From Tabrizicola_A sp965284335 (GTDB lineage Bacteria > Pseudomonadota > Alphaproteobacteria > Rhodobacterales > Rhodobacteraceae), in the NCBI RefSeq assembly GCF_965284335.1, contig NZ_OZ260076.1: a DNA stretch of 64,000 nt. One strand, written 5' to 3'. This document shows, in pieces, positions 1-8,089 of this stretch. The position numbers and the translations under genes are program-made. The notes beneath the pieces are model-generated. The model worked only from the letters and a program-made list of their open reading frames with translations, made no database searches and had not been told where the DNA came from. Each line of letters starts with the position of its first letter. Position 1 is the stretch's first letter.

Positions 1-339
1 CTGCCTGCCGTTGCCCAAGGCGCCATCGGGATCGAGCGGCGGATGAATGACGACCGCGTGGCCGCGATGCTCGCGGCGATTCACCACCATGACACCGGAC
101 TGCGACTTGCCGCCGAGCGCAGTTTCCTCTTGCGGCTGGACGGGTCTTGCGAAACCCCGATTGCCGGATTGGCGCTTTTGGAAGGTGACAGTCTTTGGCT
201 GCGTGGTGAGGTTTTGCGCCCCGATGGCACCCAAGTCATCACGGGTGAGCGGCGCGGTGCGGCGGTGGATGGTGCCGCCATGGGAACAGATCTGGCGGCC
301 GAGCTTTTGGGCCGCGCCGGGCCGGGGTTTTTTAGCTGA
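1..339 (+). CDS. hemC: Hydroxymethylbilane synthase, C-terminal part (cut by window start)
   Basis: The reading frame is already open at base 1 (LPAVAQGAIGIERR...), so only the last 112 residues are present. The enzyme polymerises four porphobilinogen units into hydroxymethylbilane in cytosolic haem and tetrapyrrole synthesis. The stretch AVAQGAIGIE is the conserved end of domain 2. LDGSCETPIAGLA carries the cysteine that normally holds the dipyrromethane cofactor, followed by the usual small alpha/beta domain 3. The gene runs convergently into the MFS gene, with only a short hairpin between them. Family assignment is secure; the start lies outside the window. Confidence 0.9.
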   Translation: MPAVAQGAIGIERRMNDDRVAAMLAAIHHHDTGLRLAAERSFLLRLDGSCETPIAGLALLEGDSLWLRGEVLRPDGTQVITGERRGAAVDGAAMGTDLAAELLGRAGPGFFS

Positions 340-366
340 TTTCTTGGCGCTTTGTTGCCCGGGCCC

Positions 367-387
367 CCGATTTTCGTCGAAAATCGG
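367..387. terminator. Hairpin between convergent hemC and MFS genes
   Basis: A perfect inverted repeat, CCGATTTTCG and CGAAAATCGG around one T, ends exactly at the MFS stop codon. It lies 28 bases after the hemC stop. It has no long T tract, so a bidirectional terminator role is inferred from its place between convergent genes. A close relative lies at 27814-27834. Confidence 0.5.
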
Positions 388-1605
388 TTATCCCGCCGGT
401 TTCGCCTTGCGATCGGCCAGCCAGAGCGCCACGGCCCCCAGCATGGCCAAGCCCCCGCCCAGCAGGGCGGCGCTTGTATAGCCGCCCAAGGCGGTGCCAA
501 GCGCAAAACTGGCGGCTGATAACAAATCCCCCGCCAGCCGTTGCAGCGCCATCAGCGCGGCAGCGGTGCCGGGGCGGCCCTGCATCAGATCCTGCCAATA
601 GCCGATGGGCAATGTCAGAATCGGGGCCGCGCCCAGCCCGGCCAGAACTGGCAGCAGCCAAAGCCAACTGCCATCTGGATAGAGCGCCAAAAGCGTGACG
701 AAACCGCCGTAAATCAGCGCCCCACCCAAGATCAGCGACTGGCGCGACAGGCGTTTTTGCAGCCGGGGTAGGGCCAGCATAAAGGGCACCTCAAACCCCG
801 CCACCAGCCCAACCATCAAGGCGACGTCGGACAGGCTGCGTTCGGGTGTCGCAGAAAAGATCAGCGGTGTCAGGATGATATAGAGCATCGGCAAGCCGCC
901 AATCGCGCCCAAAGCCGCCAGCCGAAATGCATTGGCCGGGCGCGACAGCTCGATCAGCGCCGCGCGCAAGTTCAGGCCCAAAGGGCGGTCTGTCCAAGGC
1001 TCGCGCCCCGGTCTTGGCCAACCGCGCCAGATGATCGCCACCAACAGCACCGCGGCCCCCGTGGCGCTGGCATAAACCGCCATCACATCAAACCCACCCC
1101 GGTTTGCGCCTTGGCCCAAGCCCCATGTCCAAAACAAAAGCGTCAGCAGAAAGGCCGCCGAGACCACAGCGCGCACGGTGGCTTGCAAAGCGTCGCGCTG
1201 GGCAGGGTGGTTTTGCGTCGCCAGATTGTTCAGCGCAAAGATCTGCCCGAAAATCGCCGTGCCCATCGGGATCAGCAGGCCATGGGCCAACAGCATCACG
1301 CCGGGCAGGGGGGCGATAACCATCAGCAGGGTGCCCAAAACGGTGGCTGACACGGTCATCAAGGCAATCAACCGACGATTGCCGATCTGATCCGCCAGAA
1401 TACCAAACAGCACCGAGGCCAGCACCGCCGCCGCCGAGGCAATGGCCAAGACAAAGGCCAGCGTGCCGTCCGAGATCCCCACCCGCTCGACCGCGATCAA
1501 GGACAGATAGGGATAGATGCAGGCATTCACGACGCCATAAAGCGCTGCCATGGCGGCAATGGCGCGAAACAACGGGTCGCGCAGGATAAGGGTGGCGGCG
1601 GTCAT
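388..1605 (-). CDS. MFS transporter, sugar-efflux (SetA-like) type
   Basis: A 405-residue membrane protein with about twelve hydrophobic segments and the family's usual length. The loop after segment 2 reads GILADQIGNRRLI, a good match to the MFS motif A (G-x-L-a-D-r-x-G-r-k/r). Overall character resembles sugar-efflux or drug-efflux carriers, but the substrate cannot be read from sequence. The ATG at 1605 has no clear Shine-Dalgarno sequence. It stands alone, with 72 bases between it and the FAD oxidoreductase gene upstream on the same strand. Confidence 0.75.
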   Translation of the reverse strand: MTAATLILRDPLFRAIAAMAALYGVVNACIYPYLSLIAVERVGISDGTLAFVLAIASAAAVLASVLFGILADQIGNRRLIALMTVSATVLGTLLMVIAPLPGVMLLAHGLLIPMGTAIFGQIFALNNLATQNHPAQRDALQATVRAVVSAAFLLTLLFWTWGLGQGANRGGFDVMAVYASATGAAVLLVAIIWRGWPRPGREPWTDRPLGLNLRAALIELSRPANAFRLAALGAIGGLPMLYIILTPLIFSATPERSLSDVALMVGLVAGFEVPFMLALPRLQKRLSRQSLILGGALIYGGFVTLLALYPDGSWLWLLPVLAGLGAAPILTLPIGYWQDLMQGRPGTAAALMALQRLAGDLLSAASFALGTALGGYTSAALLGGGLAMLGAVALWLADRKAKPAG

Positions 1606-1677
1606 GGGAGGGGGCTGCTTTGCTTGGGCGGTCTTGGGGCCAGAATGGGTGGGCGCGCGGGTAATTCGAAGTCTGGG

Positions 1678-3090
1678 TTAATCAGGAATAACCTTGCCGG
1701 GGTTCATCCGGTTGTCAGGGTCCAGCGCGCGTTTCATCGCCCGCATCACCTCCAGCGCCACCGGATCCTTGCGCCGTTTCATCGAGGGTAGTTTTGACAA
1801 ACCCACCCCATGCTCGGCGCTGAAACTGCCGCCCAAGGCTTGCACCTCATCCTCGACCGCCTCGATCACGGCGTCTGACAGGGCCCCATCATCGCGGCTG
1901 GGGTAAACGGTGAAATGGATGTTGCCATCCCCCAAATGCGCGATGTGCAGCGTCTCGGCCTTTGGGTCCAATGCGGGCAGGCGGGCGTGGATGCGGTCGA
2001 GAAAGCTCGCCACATGGTCAAGCGGCAGGCAGATGTCGGTGTCAATGGTGGGCTGGCGGTCGACGGTGATTTCGGCGGCAAGCTCGCGGCGCTGCCACAT
2101 GGCGCGGCGCTGAGCCTCATTTTGGGCAATCTCGGCGTCAAGGATCGCGCCTGTCTCCATCAGTGCGGCAAGGGTGTCTTGCAAAAGCATGGTCAGCGGC
2201 ACATCGCCATTCACATCGGGTGCGGTGTCGCGCGGCGCGGTGGCCGCGATTTCAACCAAGATATTGATGTCATGGCGCGTGCCGCCAAAGGGCAGGGCCA
2301 CATCGGGGCGGGCCTCGGACAAGCGGCGCATATAGGTGGCTGGCATCAACTCAAACGCCTCCACCAGCCCGCCGGTCGCCTCGCGCAACTGGTTCAACAG
2401 CGCCAAGGCATCGGGCAAGGACCGGACCGCCAGCGTGGCCGTGGCATAGGCACGGGGACGGGGGACCAATTTCATCACAGCCGCGGTGATGACACCCAAA
2501 GTCCCCTCGGCCCCGATGAACATCTGTTTCAGATCATAGCCCGAATTGTCCTTATGGAGTTCCGACATCAGGTTCAGCACCCGACCATCGGCCAAAACCA
2601 CCTCAAGACCCAGGCACAGCGCACGGGTGGACCCATAGCGCAGCACGTTCGACCCGCCCGCATTGGTGGACAAAACGCCCCCGATCATGGCCGAGCCGCG
2701 CGCGCCAAACCACAGGGGAAAGTAAAGCCCCGCCGCCTCGGCCGCCTCATGCAAACGGTCCAGAACCACGCCCGCCTCGACAATGGCAATCCGCGCATCT
2801 GGGCGGATGTCGCGGATGCGGTTCAGCCGCTCGACCGACAGCATCAGCCCGCCATCGGTATAGGCCCCGCCGACAAGACCTGTCAGGCCTGACACCGGCA
2901 CAACCGGCACGCCATGACGCGCGGCGATGCGCAGGACCTCAGCCACTTCAGCCGTGTCGCCGGGCCGCGCCACGGCGCAGGGGTTCGAGGGGTAATGCAA
3001 CGTCCAGTCATGGCGATATTTCGCCAGGTCATCCCCTGTCAGCACATGGTTGGCCCCAAGGGCTGCGGTCAGATCGGCAAGCAGGGTCAT
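1678..3090 (-). CDS. FAD-linked D-2-hydroxyacid (D-2-hydroxyglutarate/D-lactate type) dehydrogenase
   Basis: A 470-residue flavoprotein of the GlcD/D-2-hydroxyglutarate dehydrogenase family. The PCMH-type FAD domain fills roughly residues 35-215: PVVPVSGLTGLVGGA binds the pyrophosphate, and SNVLRYGSTRA and GAEGTLGVITA follow. The C-terminal FAD-oxidase half has the metal-binding motif HLGDGNIHF and ends with SAEHGVGLSKL. Such enzymes oxidise D-2-hydroxyacids and pass electrons to quinone or an electron-transfer flavoprotein. It lacks the iron-sulfur domain of larger Dld2/GlpC-type fusions. D-2-hydroxyglutarate dehydrogenase is my best guess over D-lactate or glycolate oxidase subunit D, because glcE and glcF are not adjacent. 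Confidence 0.75.
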   Translation of the reverse strand: MTLLADLTAALGANHVLTGDDLAKYRHDWTLHYPSNPCAVARPGDTAEVAEVLRIAARHGVPVVPVSGLTGLVGGAYTDGGLMLSVERLNRIRDIRPDARIAIVEAGVVLDRLHEAAEAAGLYFPLWFGARGSAMIGGVLSTNAGGSNVLRYGSTRALCLGLEVVLADGRVLNLMSELHKDNSGYDLKQMFIGAEGTLGVITAAVMKLVPRPRAYATATLAVRSLPDALALLNQLREATGGLVEAFELMPATYMRRLSEARPDVALPFGGTRHDINILVEIAATAPRDTAPDVNGDVPLTMLLQDTLAALMETGAILDAEIAQNEAQRRAMWQRRELAAEITVDRQPTIDTDICLPLDHVASFLDRIHARLPALDPKAETLHIAHLGDGNIHFTVYPSRDDGALSDAVIEAVEDEVQALGGSFSAEHGVGLSKLPSMKRRKDPVALEVMRAMKRALDPDNRMNPGKVIPD

Positions 3091-3149
3091 CGTCAGGGCC
3101 TGTCAGGTTGCGTCGCCTGAGTGTTCTGCCAATCCAAGGCGCTCTTCAA

Positions 3150-3174
3150 GCCCTTGTGTCACAGCCACAAGGGC
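3150..3174. other. Hairpin between tesA and the FAD oxidoreductase gene
   Basis: GCCCTTGTG and CACAAGGGC form a perfect 9-bp stem around the 7-base loop TCACAGC. It lies in the 128-base gap between two minus-strand genes. There is no adjacent T run, so terminator, processing site or mRNA-stability element are all possible. Confidence 0.5.
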
Positions 3175-3191
3175 ATTCATCGCAGCCCCGC

Positions 3192-3233
3192 GCGAAGAGC
3201 CCTGAAAGCAAAAGGCTTTCAGGGACGATGAGC
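3192..3233 (+). repeat. GCGAAGAG-hairpin-ACGATGAGC repeat, copy 1
   Basis: GCGAAGAG (3192-3199), then a perfect 10-bp stem CCCTGAAAGC/GCTTTCAGGG with loop AAAAG (3200-3224), then ACGATGAGC (3225-3233). It overlaps the tesA stop codon on the opposite strand. The two flanks recur at 7108-7139 and 18674-18703 around different stems, which makes this a dispersed element and not a simple terminator. Confidence 0.65.
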
Positions 3234-3914
3234 CGCCAAGAACGCCTGCACCGCCGGGCCAAGATCGGCGACGATCCGCGCGACACCTTCGGCATTGGGA
3301 TGGATGCCATCGTCTTGCATAAAGGCCCGCATCGCGGCGGGGTCTGTGCTGCCCTCCGCCATGCCTTGAAAGAAAAACGGGTAAAGCGTGGCCCCATATT
3401 CGGCGGCCAGATCGGGATAGATTGCGTCAAAATCCGCCTTGTAATCGGCCCCGTAATTGCCCGGCGCTTGCATCCCCACCAGCAGCACCGGCAGGCCCTT
3501 GGCCTGTGCCCCCTGAAGGATCGCTGACAGGTTCGACCGGGCCTCCGCCGGCGGCACCCCGCGCAGCATGTCATTGCCGCCCAGCGTCACCATCAGCGCG
3601 TCGGTCTCTGGCGTCAAAGACCAGTCCAGCCGCGACAACCCCCCTGCGGTGGTATCCCCCGAAACGCCCGCATTCACCACCGTCACCTCTTGCCCTGCGG
3701 CACTCAACCAAGCCTGCAATTGCGGCACAAGACCTTGATCGGCGGGCAGCCCATAGCCTGCCGTGAGACTGTCCCCCAAGGCAACAACCGTCACCGGATC
3801 GGCCTTGGCCGGCAGGGCCAGCGCGGTCAGGCTTGCGAAAAAGAATGCAGTCGCGGCATTGCGGATCGCGCGAAGCGGCGCATATGTGAGGGGTATCAAT
3901 CGCAGGTGGATCAT
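3219..3914 (-). CDS. tesA: Periplasmic arylesterase/lysophospholipase of the TesA (SGNH) family
   Basis: An SGNH hydrolase of 231 residues from ATG at 3914. An N-terminal signal peptide (AATAFFFASLTALALPAKA) predicts the periplasm. Block I is ALGDSLTAGYG with nucleophile Ser49, block III is GGNDMLRG, and block V is DGIHPNAEG with Asp202 and His205. E. coli TesA acts on acyl-CoA thioesters, aryl esters and lysophospholipids. It is divergent from an ABC pair exactly as tesA is from ybbA-ybbP in E. coli. The chosen ATG overlaps the ATG of the divergent gene (CATG at 3912-3915) and lacks a clear ribosome site. An internal TTG at 3899 is possible, and a longer form to 4097 would only add antisense of ybbA. 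Confidence 0.82.
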   Translation of the reverse strand: MIHLRLIPLTYAPLRAIRNAATAFFFASLTALALPAKADPVTVVALGDSLTAGYGLPADQGLVPQLQAWLSAAGQEVTVVNAGVSGDTTAGGLSRLDWSLTPETDALMVTLGGNDMLRGVPPAEARSNLSAILQGAQAKGLPVLLVGMQAPGNYGADYKADFDAIYPDLAAEYGATLYPFFFQGMAEGSTDPAAMRAFMQDDGIHPNAEGVARIVADLGPAVQAFLAAHRP

Positions 3915-4593
3915 GTCGAATACCGTTCTTGCGCTGAAAGATGTTGGCCTGACCTTGCAAGGCAATGCCGGGGCTGTCGAGATACTTAAGGGCATTTCGC
4001 TGAATGTCACGAAGGGCGAAAGCCTTGGGCTGATTGGGCCGTCCGGGTCGGGCAAATCCTCGCTCTTGATGCTGATGGGTGGTTTGGAACGCGCCACCTC
4101 GGGCCAGATCTCTGCCCTCGATCAAGATCTGACGGGCATGGACGAGGATCAACTTGCGCGGTTTCGTCGGGGCCGCATGGGCGTGGTGTTTCAAAGCTTT
4201 CACCTCATTCCCACGATGACCGCTTTGGAAAACGTCGCCCTGCCGATGGAAATCGCCGGTGTGGCCGATGCCTTTGATCGCGCCGAGGCAGAACTTGCCG
4301 CCGTGGGTCTGGGCAGCCGGATGCACCATTACCCCGCCCAGATGTCAGGGGGCGAACAGCAGCGCGTGGCGCTGGCCCGCGCCGCCGCGCCGCGTCCGGC
4401 GATCCTTTTGGCCGATGAGCCGACCGGCAACCTCGACAGCGCCAATGGTGCGGCGATCATGGATCTGATCTTTGCGCTGCGCGACCGCCATGGCGCCACG
4501 CTGGTGCTGGTCACCCATGCGCCGGAACTCGCCGCACGCTGCAACCGCGTCGTGCGGTTGGTGGATGGCCGCATTGACGGGGCGGCGGCATGA
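3913..4593 (+). CDS. ybbA: ABC transporter ATP-binding protein, YbbA/LolD family
   Basis: A 226-residue ATPase with Walker A GPSGSGKSS near residues 42-50, the Q-loop in VVFQSFHLIP, the signature MSGGEQQRVALARA, Walker B ILLADEPTGNLDS and the H-loop VTHAPEL. The family powers FtsX-type permeases that handle lipoproteins, lipids or effectors and do not move small solutes. ATG 3913 is preceded by AGGTGGA. Its last bases overlap the permease start (ATGA at 4590), so the two are translationally coupled. Order and orientation match E. coli tesA/ybbA-ybbP. The exact cargo is unknown. Confidence 0.88.
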   Translation: MSNTVLALKDVGLTLQGNAGAVEILKGISLNVTKGESLGLIGPSGSGKSSLLMLMGGLERATSGQISALDQDLTGMDEDQLARFRRGRMGVVFQSFHLIPTMTALENVALPMEIAGVADAFDRAEAELAAVGLGSRMHHYPAQMSGGEQQRVALARAAAPRPAILLADEPTGNLDSANGAAIMDLIFALRDRHGATLVLVTHAPELAARCNRVVRLVDGRIDGAAA

Positions 4594-7100
4594 GCGTTTC
4601 GCTGCGACTGGCCTGGTCGATTGCCCGGCGCGAATTGCGCGGCGGCTTGCGCGGCTTTTGGGTGTTTCTGGCCTGCCTGTCCTTGGGCGTGGCCGCGATC
4701 GCTGCCGTGGGCACGGTGCGCGCGGCCATTCAGGCCGGGTTGACCGAACAGGGCGCGGTGTTGCTGGGCGGCGATGCGCAGGTGGAATTCACCTACCGCT
4801 TTGCCAACCCCGAAGAACGCGCCTACCTTGGAACAATTGCCAAGGCGGTGTCTGAGGTGGTCGATTTCCGCTCTATGGCCGTGGCGGGTGAGGCGCGGGT
4901 GCTGACGCAGGCCAAGGCGGTGGATGCGGCCTATCCCTTGCTGGGTTCGGTGCAGTTGCAAGATGATCTGCCCTTGGACGATGCGCTGGCGGATCGCGGC
5001 GCGGTGATGGACCCGGTGCTCGCGGCGCAAATGGGGCTGGTCCCGGGTGACCGCTTTACCCTTGGCACCGCCGAATTCACCCTGCGGGGGCTTTTGCTGC
5101 GTGAGCCAGACAGCGCCACAGGCGGCTTTGCGCTGGCCCCGCGCACCATGGTGCGGCTGGCCGATCTGGAAGGATCGGGCCTGCTCGAGCCGGGCACGCT
5201 GTATGACAGCGAATACCGAATGCTCTTGCCCGCAGGCAGCGATCTGGCAGCCTTGCAAGAGGCGACCGAGGCCGCGCTGGCCGACAGCGGCATGCGCTGG
5301 TCAGACAGCCGCCGCGCCGCACCGGGGGTGGAGCAATTTGTCGAACGCATCGGGTCATTTCTGATTCTGGTTGGCCTTGCCGGGCTGGCCGTGGGCGGGG
5401 TTGGCGTGGCCTCGGCGGTGCGCGCCTATCTGGATGGCAAGATTGCCACCATCGCCACCCTGCGCACGCTGGGGGCGGATGGGGCGCTGATCTTCACCGC
5501 CTACCTGACCCAAATCGCTGTGCTGGTGGGCTTTGGTGTGGGGCTGGGGCTTTTGTTGGGAGTTGGCCTGCCTGTGGCCCTGTCGGGCCTGATCGAGGCG
5601 GCTTTGCCGTTTCAGGCCGATATCACCATTTACCCCCGCGCTGTTTTTGAGGCGGCGTTTTATGGCGTGGTGGCGGCCTTTCTTTTCGCGCTTTGGCCGA
5701 TGGCGCAGACCGAACGGGTGCGCGCGGCGGCGCTTTACCGTGGCGGCAGCGCCGGGCAATGGCCGCGCAAACGCTATGTTGTCGCGACGGTGATCTTGGC
5801 CGCGCTTTTGGTGGCGGGGGCGGTGGTGTTTTCCGGCGTGGCGACACTGGCGCTGGCCACCGCGGGCGGTGTGGCGGGGGCGCTTTTGGTGCTGGCGCTG
5901 GCCGCCTATGGGCTGGCCCGGCTCGCCCGCCGCCTTGCGCGCGCCCGCGCGCTTCGGGGCCGGGTTGCGCTGCGGCTGGCGCTGGCCTCGGTCGGTGCGC
6001 CGCGCGCGGAAACCGTGCAGGTGGTTATGGCGCTGGGCCTTGGGCTTTCGGTCCTGGCCGCCGTTGGCCAGATCGACAGCAACCTGCGCAGCGCGATTGC
6101 ACGCGATTTGCCGCAAAAGGCGCCGTCTTATTTCTTTGTCGATATCCAGCCCGACCAGATCGATTCCTTTCTGGCCCAAGTCCGCGCCAACCCCGCCGTG
6201 ACCGAGGTGCAAAGCGCGCCGATGATGCGCGGTGTGGTGGCGCGGATCAACGGCGAGGATGCGGCAAAGGTGGCGGGCAATCACTGGGTGGTGCGCGGCG
6301 ATCGCGGAATCACCTATGCCGATGAAATGCCCTCCGGCACCAAGGTTGTGGCCGGGGAATGGTGGCCCACGGGCTATGACGGCCCGCCGCAGATTTCCTT
6401 TGCCGCCGAAGAGGCCGAAGAGATGGGGCTGGTCTTGGGTGACCGGATCACCGTCAACGTGCTCGGCCGCGATATCGAGGCTAAGATCACCAGCCTGCGC
6501 GAGGTGGATTTTTCCGGCGGCGGTATGGGCTTTGTTCTGACGCTGAATGCAGCCGCCGTGGCCGGTGCGCCGCACAGCCACCTTGCCACGGTCTATGCGG
6601 GCGCAGAGGCCGAGGCCGATCTTTTGCGCGATTTGGCCAAGGCCTTTCCCAATGTCACCGCGATTGGCGTCAAGGCCGCAATTGGCCGGGTGACCGAGGC
6701 GCTGACCGCGATTGCCCAAGCCACCACATTGGCCGCCATGGCCACTTTGGTGACGGGCTTTGTCGTGCTGATCGGCGCGGCGGCGGCGGGCGAGCGGGCG
6801 CGGATTTATGAGGCGGCGGTGCTCAAGGTGATCGGGGCCGAACGCGGGCGCATCCTTGCCAGCTTTGCCTTGCGATCGGTGTTGATGGGGGCCTCGGCGG
6901 GGGTGGTGGCGATCTTCGCAGGGGCCTTGGCCGGATGGGGGGTGCTGACGCTGGTGATGGACAGCGCCTATAGCTTTGACGCCACATCTGCAGCGGTGAT
7001 CATTCTGGGTGGGATCGGGGCCACGCTCTTGGCGGGGCTGGCCTTTGTCTGGCGGCCCTTGGCCGCGCGCCCGGCAGGGGTCTTGCGCGCGCAAGACTGA
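4590..7100 (+). CDS. ybbP: FtsX-family ABC permease, YbbP type
   Basis: An 836-residue inner-membrane protein with the YbbP layout: one N-terminal helix (FWVFLACLSLGVAAIAAVG), a large periplasmic domain, a first FtsX core of three to four helices around residues 250-380, further helices near 395-440, a second periplasmic domain and a final FtsX core at about 700-830. Near the N-terminus ARRELRGGLRGF is typical of the family. It starts inside the ATGA overlap with ybbA. YbbAP with TesA is thought to act in envelope lipid or hydrophobic-compound handling; that is family knowledge and nothing in this sequence proves it. Confidence 0.87.
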   Translation: MSVSLRLAWSIARRELRGGLRGFWVFLACLSLGVAAIAAVGTVRAAIQAGLTEQGAVLLGGDAQVEFTYRFANPEERAYLGTIAKAVSEVVDFRSMAVAGEARVLTQAKAVDAAYPLLGSVQLQDDLPLDDALADRGAVMDPVLAAQMGLVPGDRFTLGTAEFTLRGLLLREPDSATGGFALAPRTMVRLADLEGSGLLEPGTLYDSEYRMLLPAGSDLAALQEATEAALADSGMRWSDSRRAAPGVEQFVERIGSFLILVGLAGLAVGGVGVASAVRAYLDGKIATIATLRTLGADGALIFTAYLTQIAVLVGFGVGLGLLLGVGLPVALSGLIEAALPFQADITIYPRAVFEAAFYGVVAAFLFALWPMAQTERVRAAALYRGGSAGQWPRKRYVVATVILAALLVAGAVVFSGVATLALATAGGVAGALLVLALAAYGLARLARRLARARALRGRVALRLALASVGAPRAETVQVVMALGLGLSVLAAVGQIDSNLRSAIARDLPQKAPSYFFVDIQPDQIDSFLAQVRANPAVTEVQSAPMMRGVVARINGEDAAKVAGNHWVVRGDRGITYADEMPSGTKVVAGEWWPTGYDGPPQISFAAEEAEEMGLVLGDRITVNVLGRDIEAKITSLREVDFSGGGMGFVLTLNAAAVAGAPHSHLATVYAGAEAEADLLRDLAKAFPNVTAIGVKAAIGRVTEALTAIAQATTLAAMATLVTGFVVLIGAAAAGERARIYEAAVLKVIGAERGRILASFALRSVLMGASAGVVAIFAGALAGWGVLTLVMDSAYSFDATSAAVIILGGIGATLLAGLAFVWRPLAARPAGVLRAQD

Positions 7101-7107
7101 CGCCTTC

Positions 7108-7139
7108 GCTCATCGTCCGCGCAAAGCGCGGCTCTTCGC
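7108..7139 (-). repeat. GCGAAGAG-hairpin-ACGATGAGC repeat, copy 2
   Basis: Read on the minus strand: GCGAAGAG, a 6-bp stem CCGCGC/GCGCGG with loop TTT, then ACGATGAGC. It starts 8 bases after the ybbP stop, between ybbP and a convergent hydrolase gene. A looser relative, with GCGAGGAG and ACGAGCGATG around a GCCC/GGGC stem, follows at about 7167-7199. Confidence 0.65.
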
Positions 7140-7201
7140 AGGGCGCACCCTTGCGGGGGAGCGCTTGCGAGGAGTGCCCGAAGGGCTCGACGAGCGATGG
7201 A

Positions 7202-7981
7202 TCAAAGCCCATCCAGACAGGCTGATATCAGCGCCGATTTGGGGTCGATCAGCCCGTCGATCACATCGAAATGATGCTTGCCCGGATCAACCGTCCAAGG
7301 GCAATCCCATGCTTCAGACAGGGTGCGCGCCTGCCACAGAAAAGCCGGGCGCTCCTGCCCGCCGACCCAGACATGCGCCTGCACGCCCTTGGCCAAGCCC
7401 CGCCGCGCGGGGCTTTCTGCCGCCACCTCGGCGGCGTCAATCGCCAAACTCGCGTTCATCTCGGTGTGCATCAACGGGGCCAGATCGGCCAAAGGCGATA
7501 TGGGCACTACCCGCGCCACGCCCAGAGCCAAATCGGCACAACCCATCCGCGCCGACAGATGCCCCCCCGCCGAATGGCCCGTGACCACCACCGGCCCAGC
7601 CACCAGCGCCGACGCCGCCCGCACCGCTTGCGCGATCTCGACGGTCATCGCTGCAATCCGCGCTTCGGGGGCCAATGTGTAAGACGGCAGCGCACAGGCC
7701 CAGCCCCGCGCCACGGCACCAGCGGCAAGGTGGGAATAATCCTCGCGTCCGCAGGCCAGCCAATAACCACCGTGAACAAAGATCATCACCCCGCGTGGCG
7801 TGGCTTCGGGCAAAAACAGATCAAACGCCTGCCGCGCCCCCGGTCCATAAGCCATATCCAGCCGCGCCCGTGCCCCCATCTGGCCTCGAAACGCCGCCGC
7901 CTCTGCCTGCCAACGCGGATAATAGGCATCCCCGCCCGCAATAAAGGCCGAGTTTTGATAGTCGCGGCTGAGATCGGTCAT
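7202..7981 (-). CDS. Alpha/beta hydrolase, arylformamidase (kynurenine formamidase)-like
   Basis: A 259-residue alpha/beta hydrolase. FVHGGYW matches the HGG-x-W oxyanion motif of arylformamidases, and VTGHSAGGHL has the nucleophile elbow GHSAGG. A late acid and the catalytic His are likely in the final third (GKHHFDVIDGL). These enzymes hydrolyse N-formylkynurenine or similar amides and esters in the cytosol. The ATG at 7981 is preferred because GGAG lies 8 bases upstream; a TTG at 7999 would add six residues. No other kynurenine-pathway gene is nearby, so an unrelated amide or ester substrate is equally possible. Confidence 0.72.
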   Translation of the reverse strand: MTDLSRDYQNSAFIAGGDAYYPRWQAEAAAFRGQMGARARLDMAYGPGARQAFDLFLPEATPRGVMIFVHGGYWLACGREDYSHLAAGAVARGWACALPSYTLAPEARIAAMTVEIAQAVRAASALVAGPVVVTGHSAGGHLSARMGCADLALGVARVVPISPLADLAPLMHTEMNASLAIDAAEVAAESPARRGLAKGVQAHVWVGGQERPAFLWQARTLSEAWDCPWTVDPGKHHFDVIDGLIDPKSALISACLDGL

Positions 7982-8089
7982 CTTATGGCTCCAGTTCAAC
8001 GTCGAATTTCGGTCCAGACCCCGCCCCGGAACTAGACTTTTTCAACCCGAACAGGCATTGCATGGCCAGCCGAGAAATGGGAGGCCCAG

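Noticed and set aside
5355..7094. Minus-strand open frame of 579 codons opposite ybbP
   Set aside because: Low-complexity His/Arg/Gln composition and full overlap with a clear FtsX-family gene mark it as a shadow frame.
7167..7199. Fourth copy of the GCGAAGAG hairpin family
   Set aside because: Flanks read GCGAGGAG and ACGAGCGATG with a bulged stem; too diverged to count as a firm copy.
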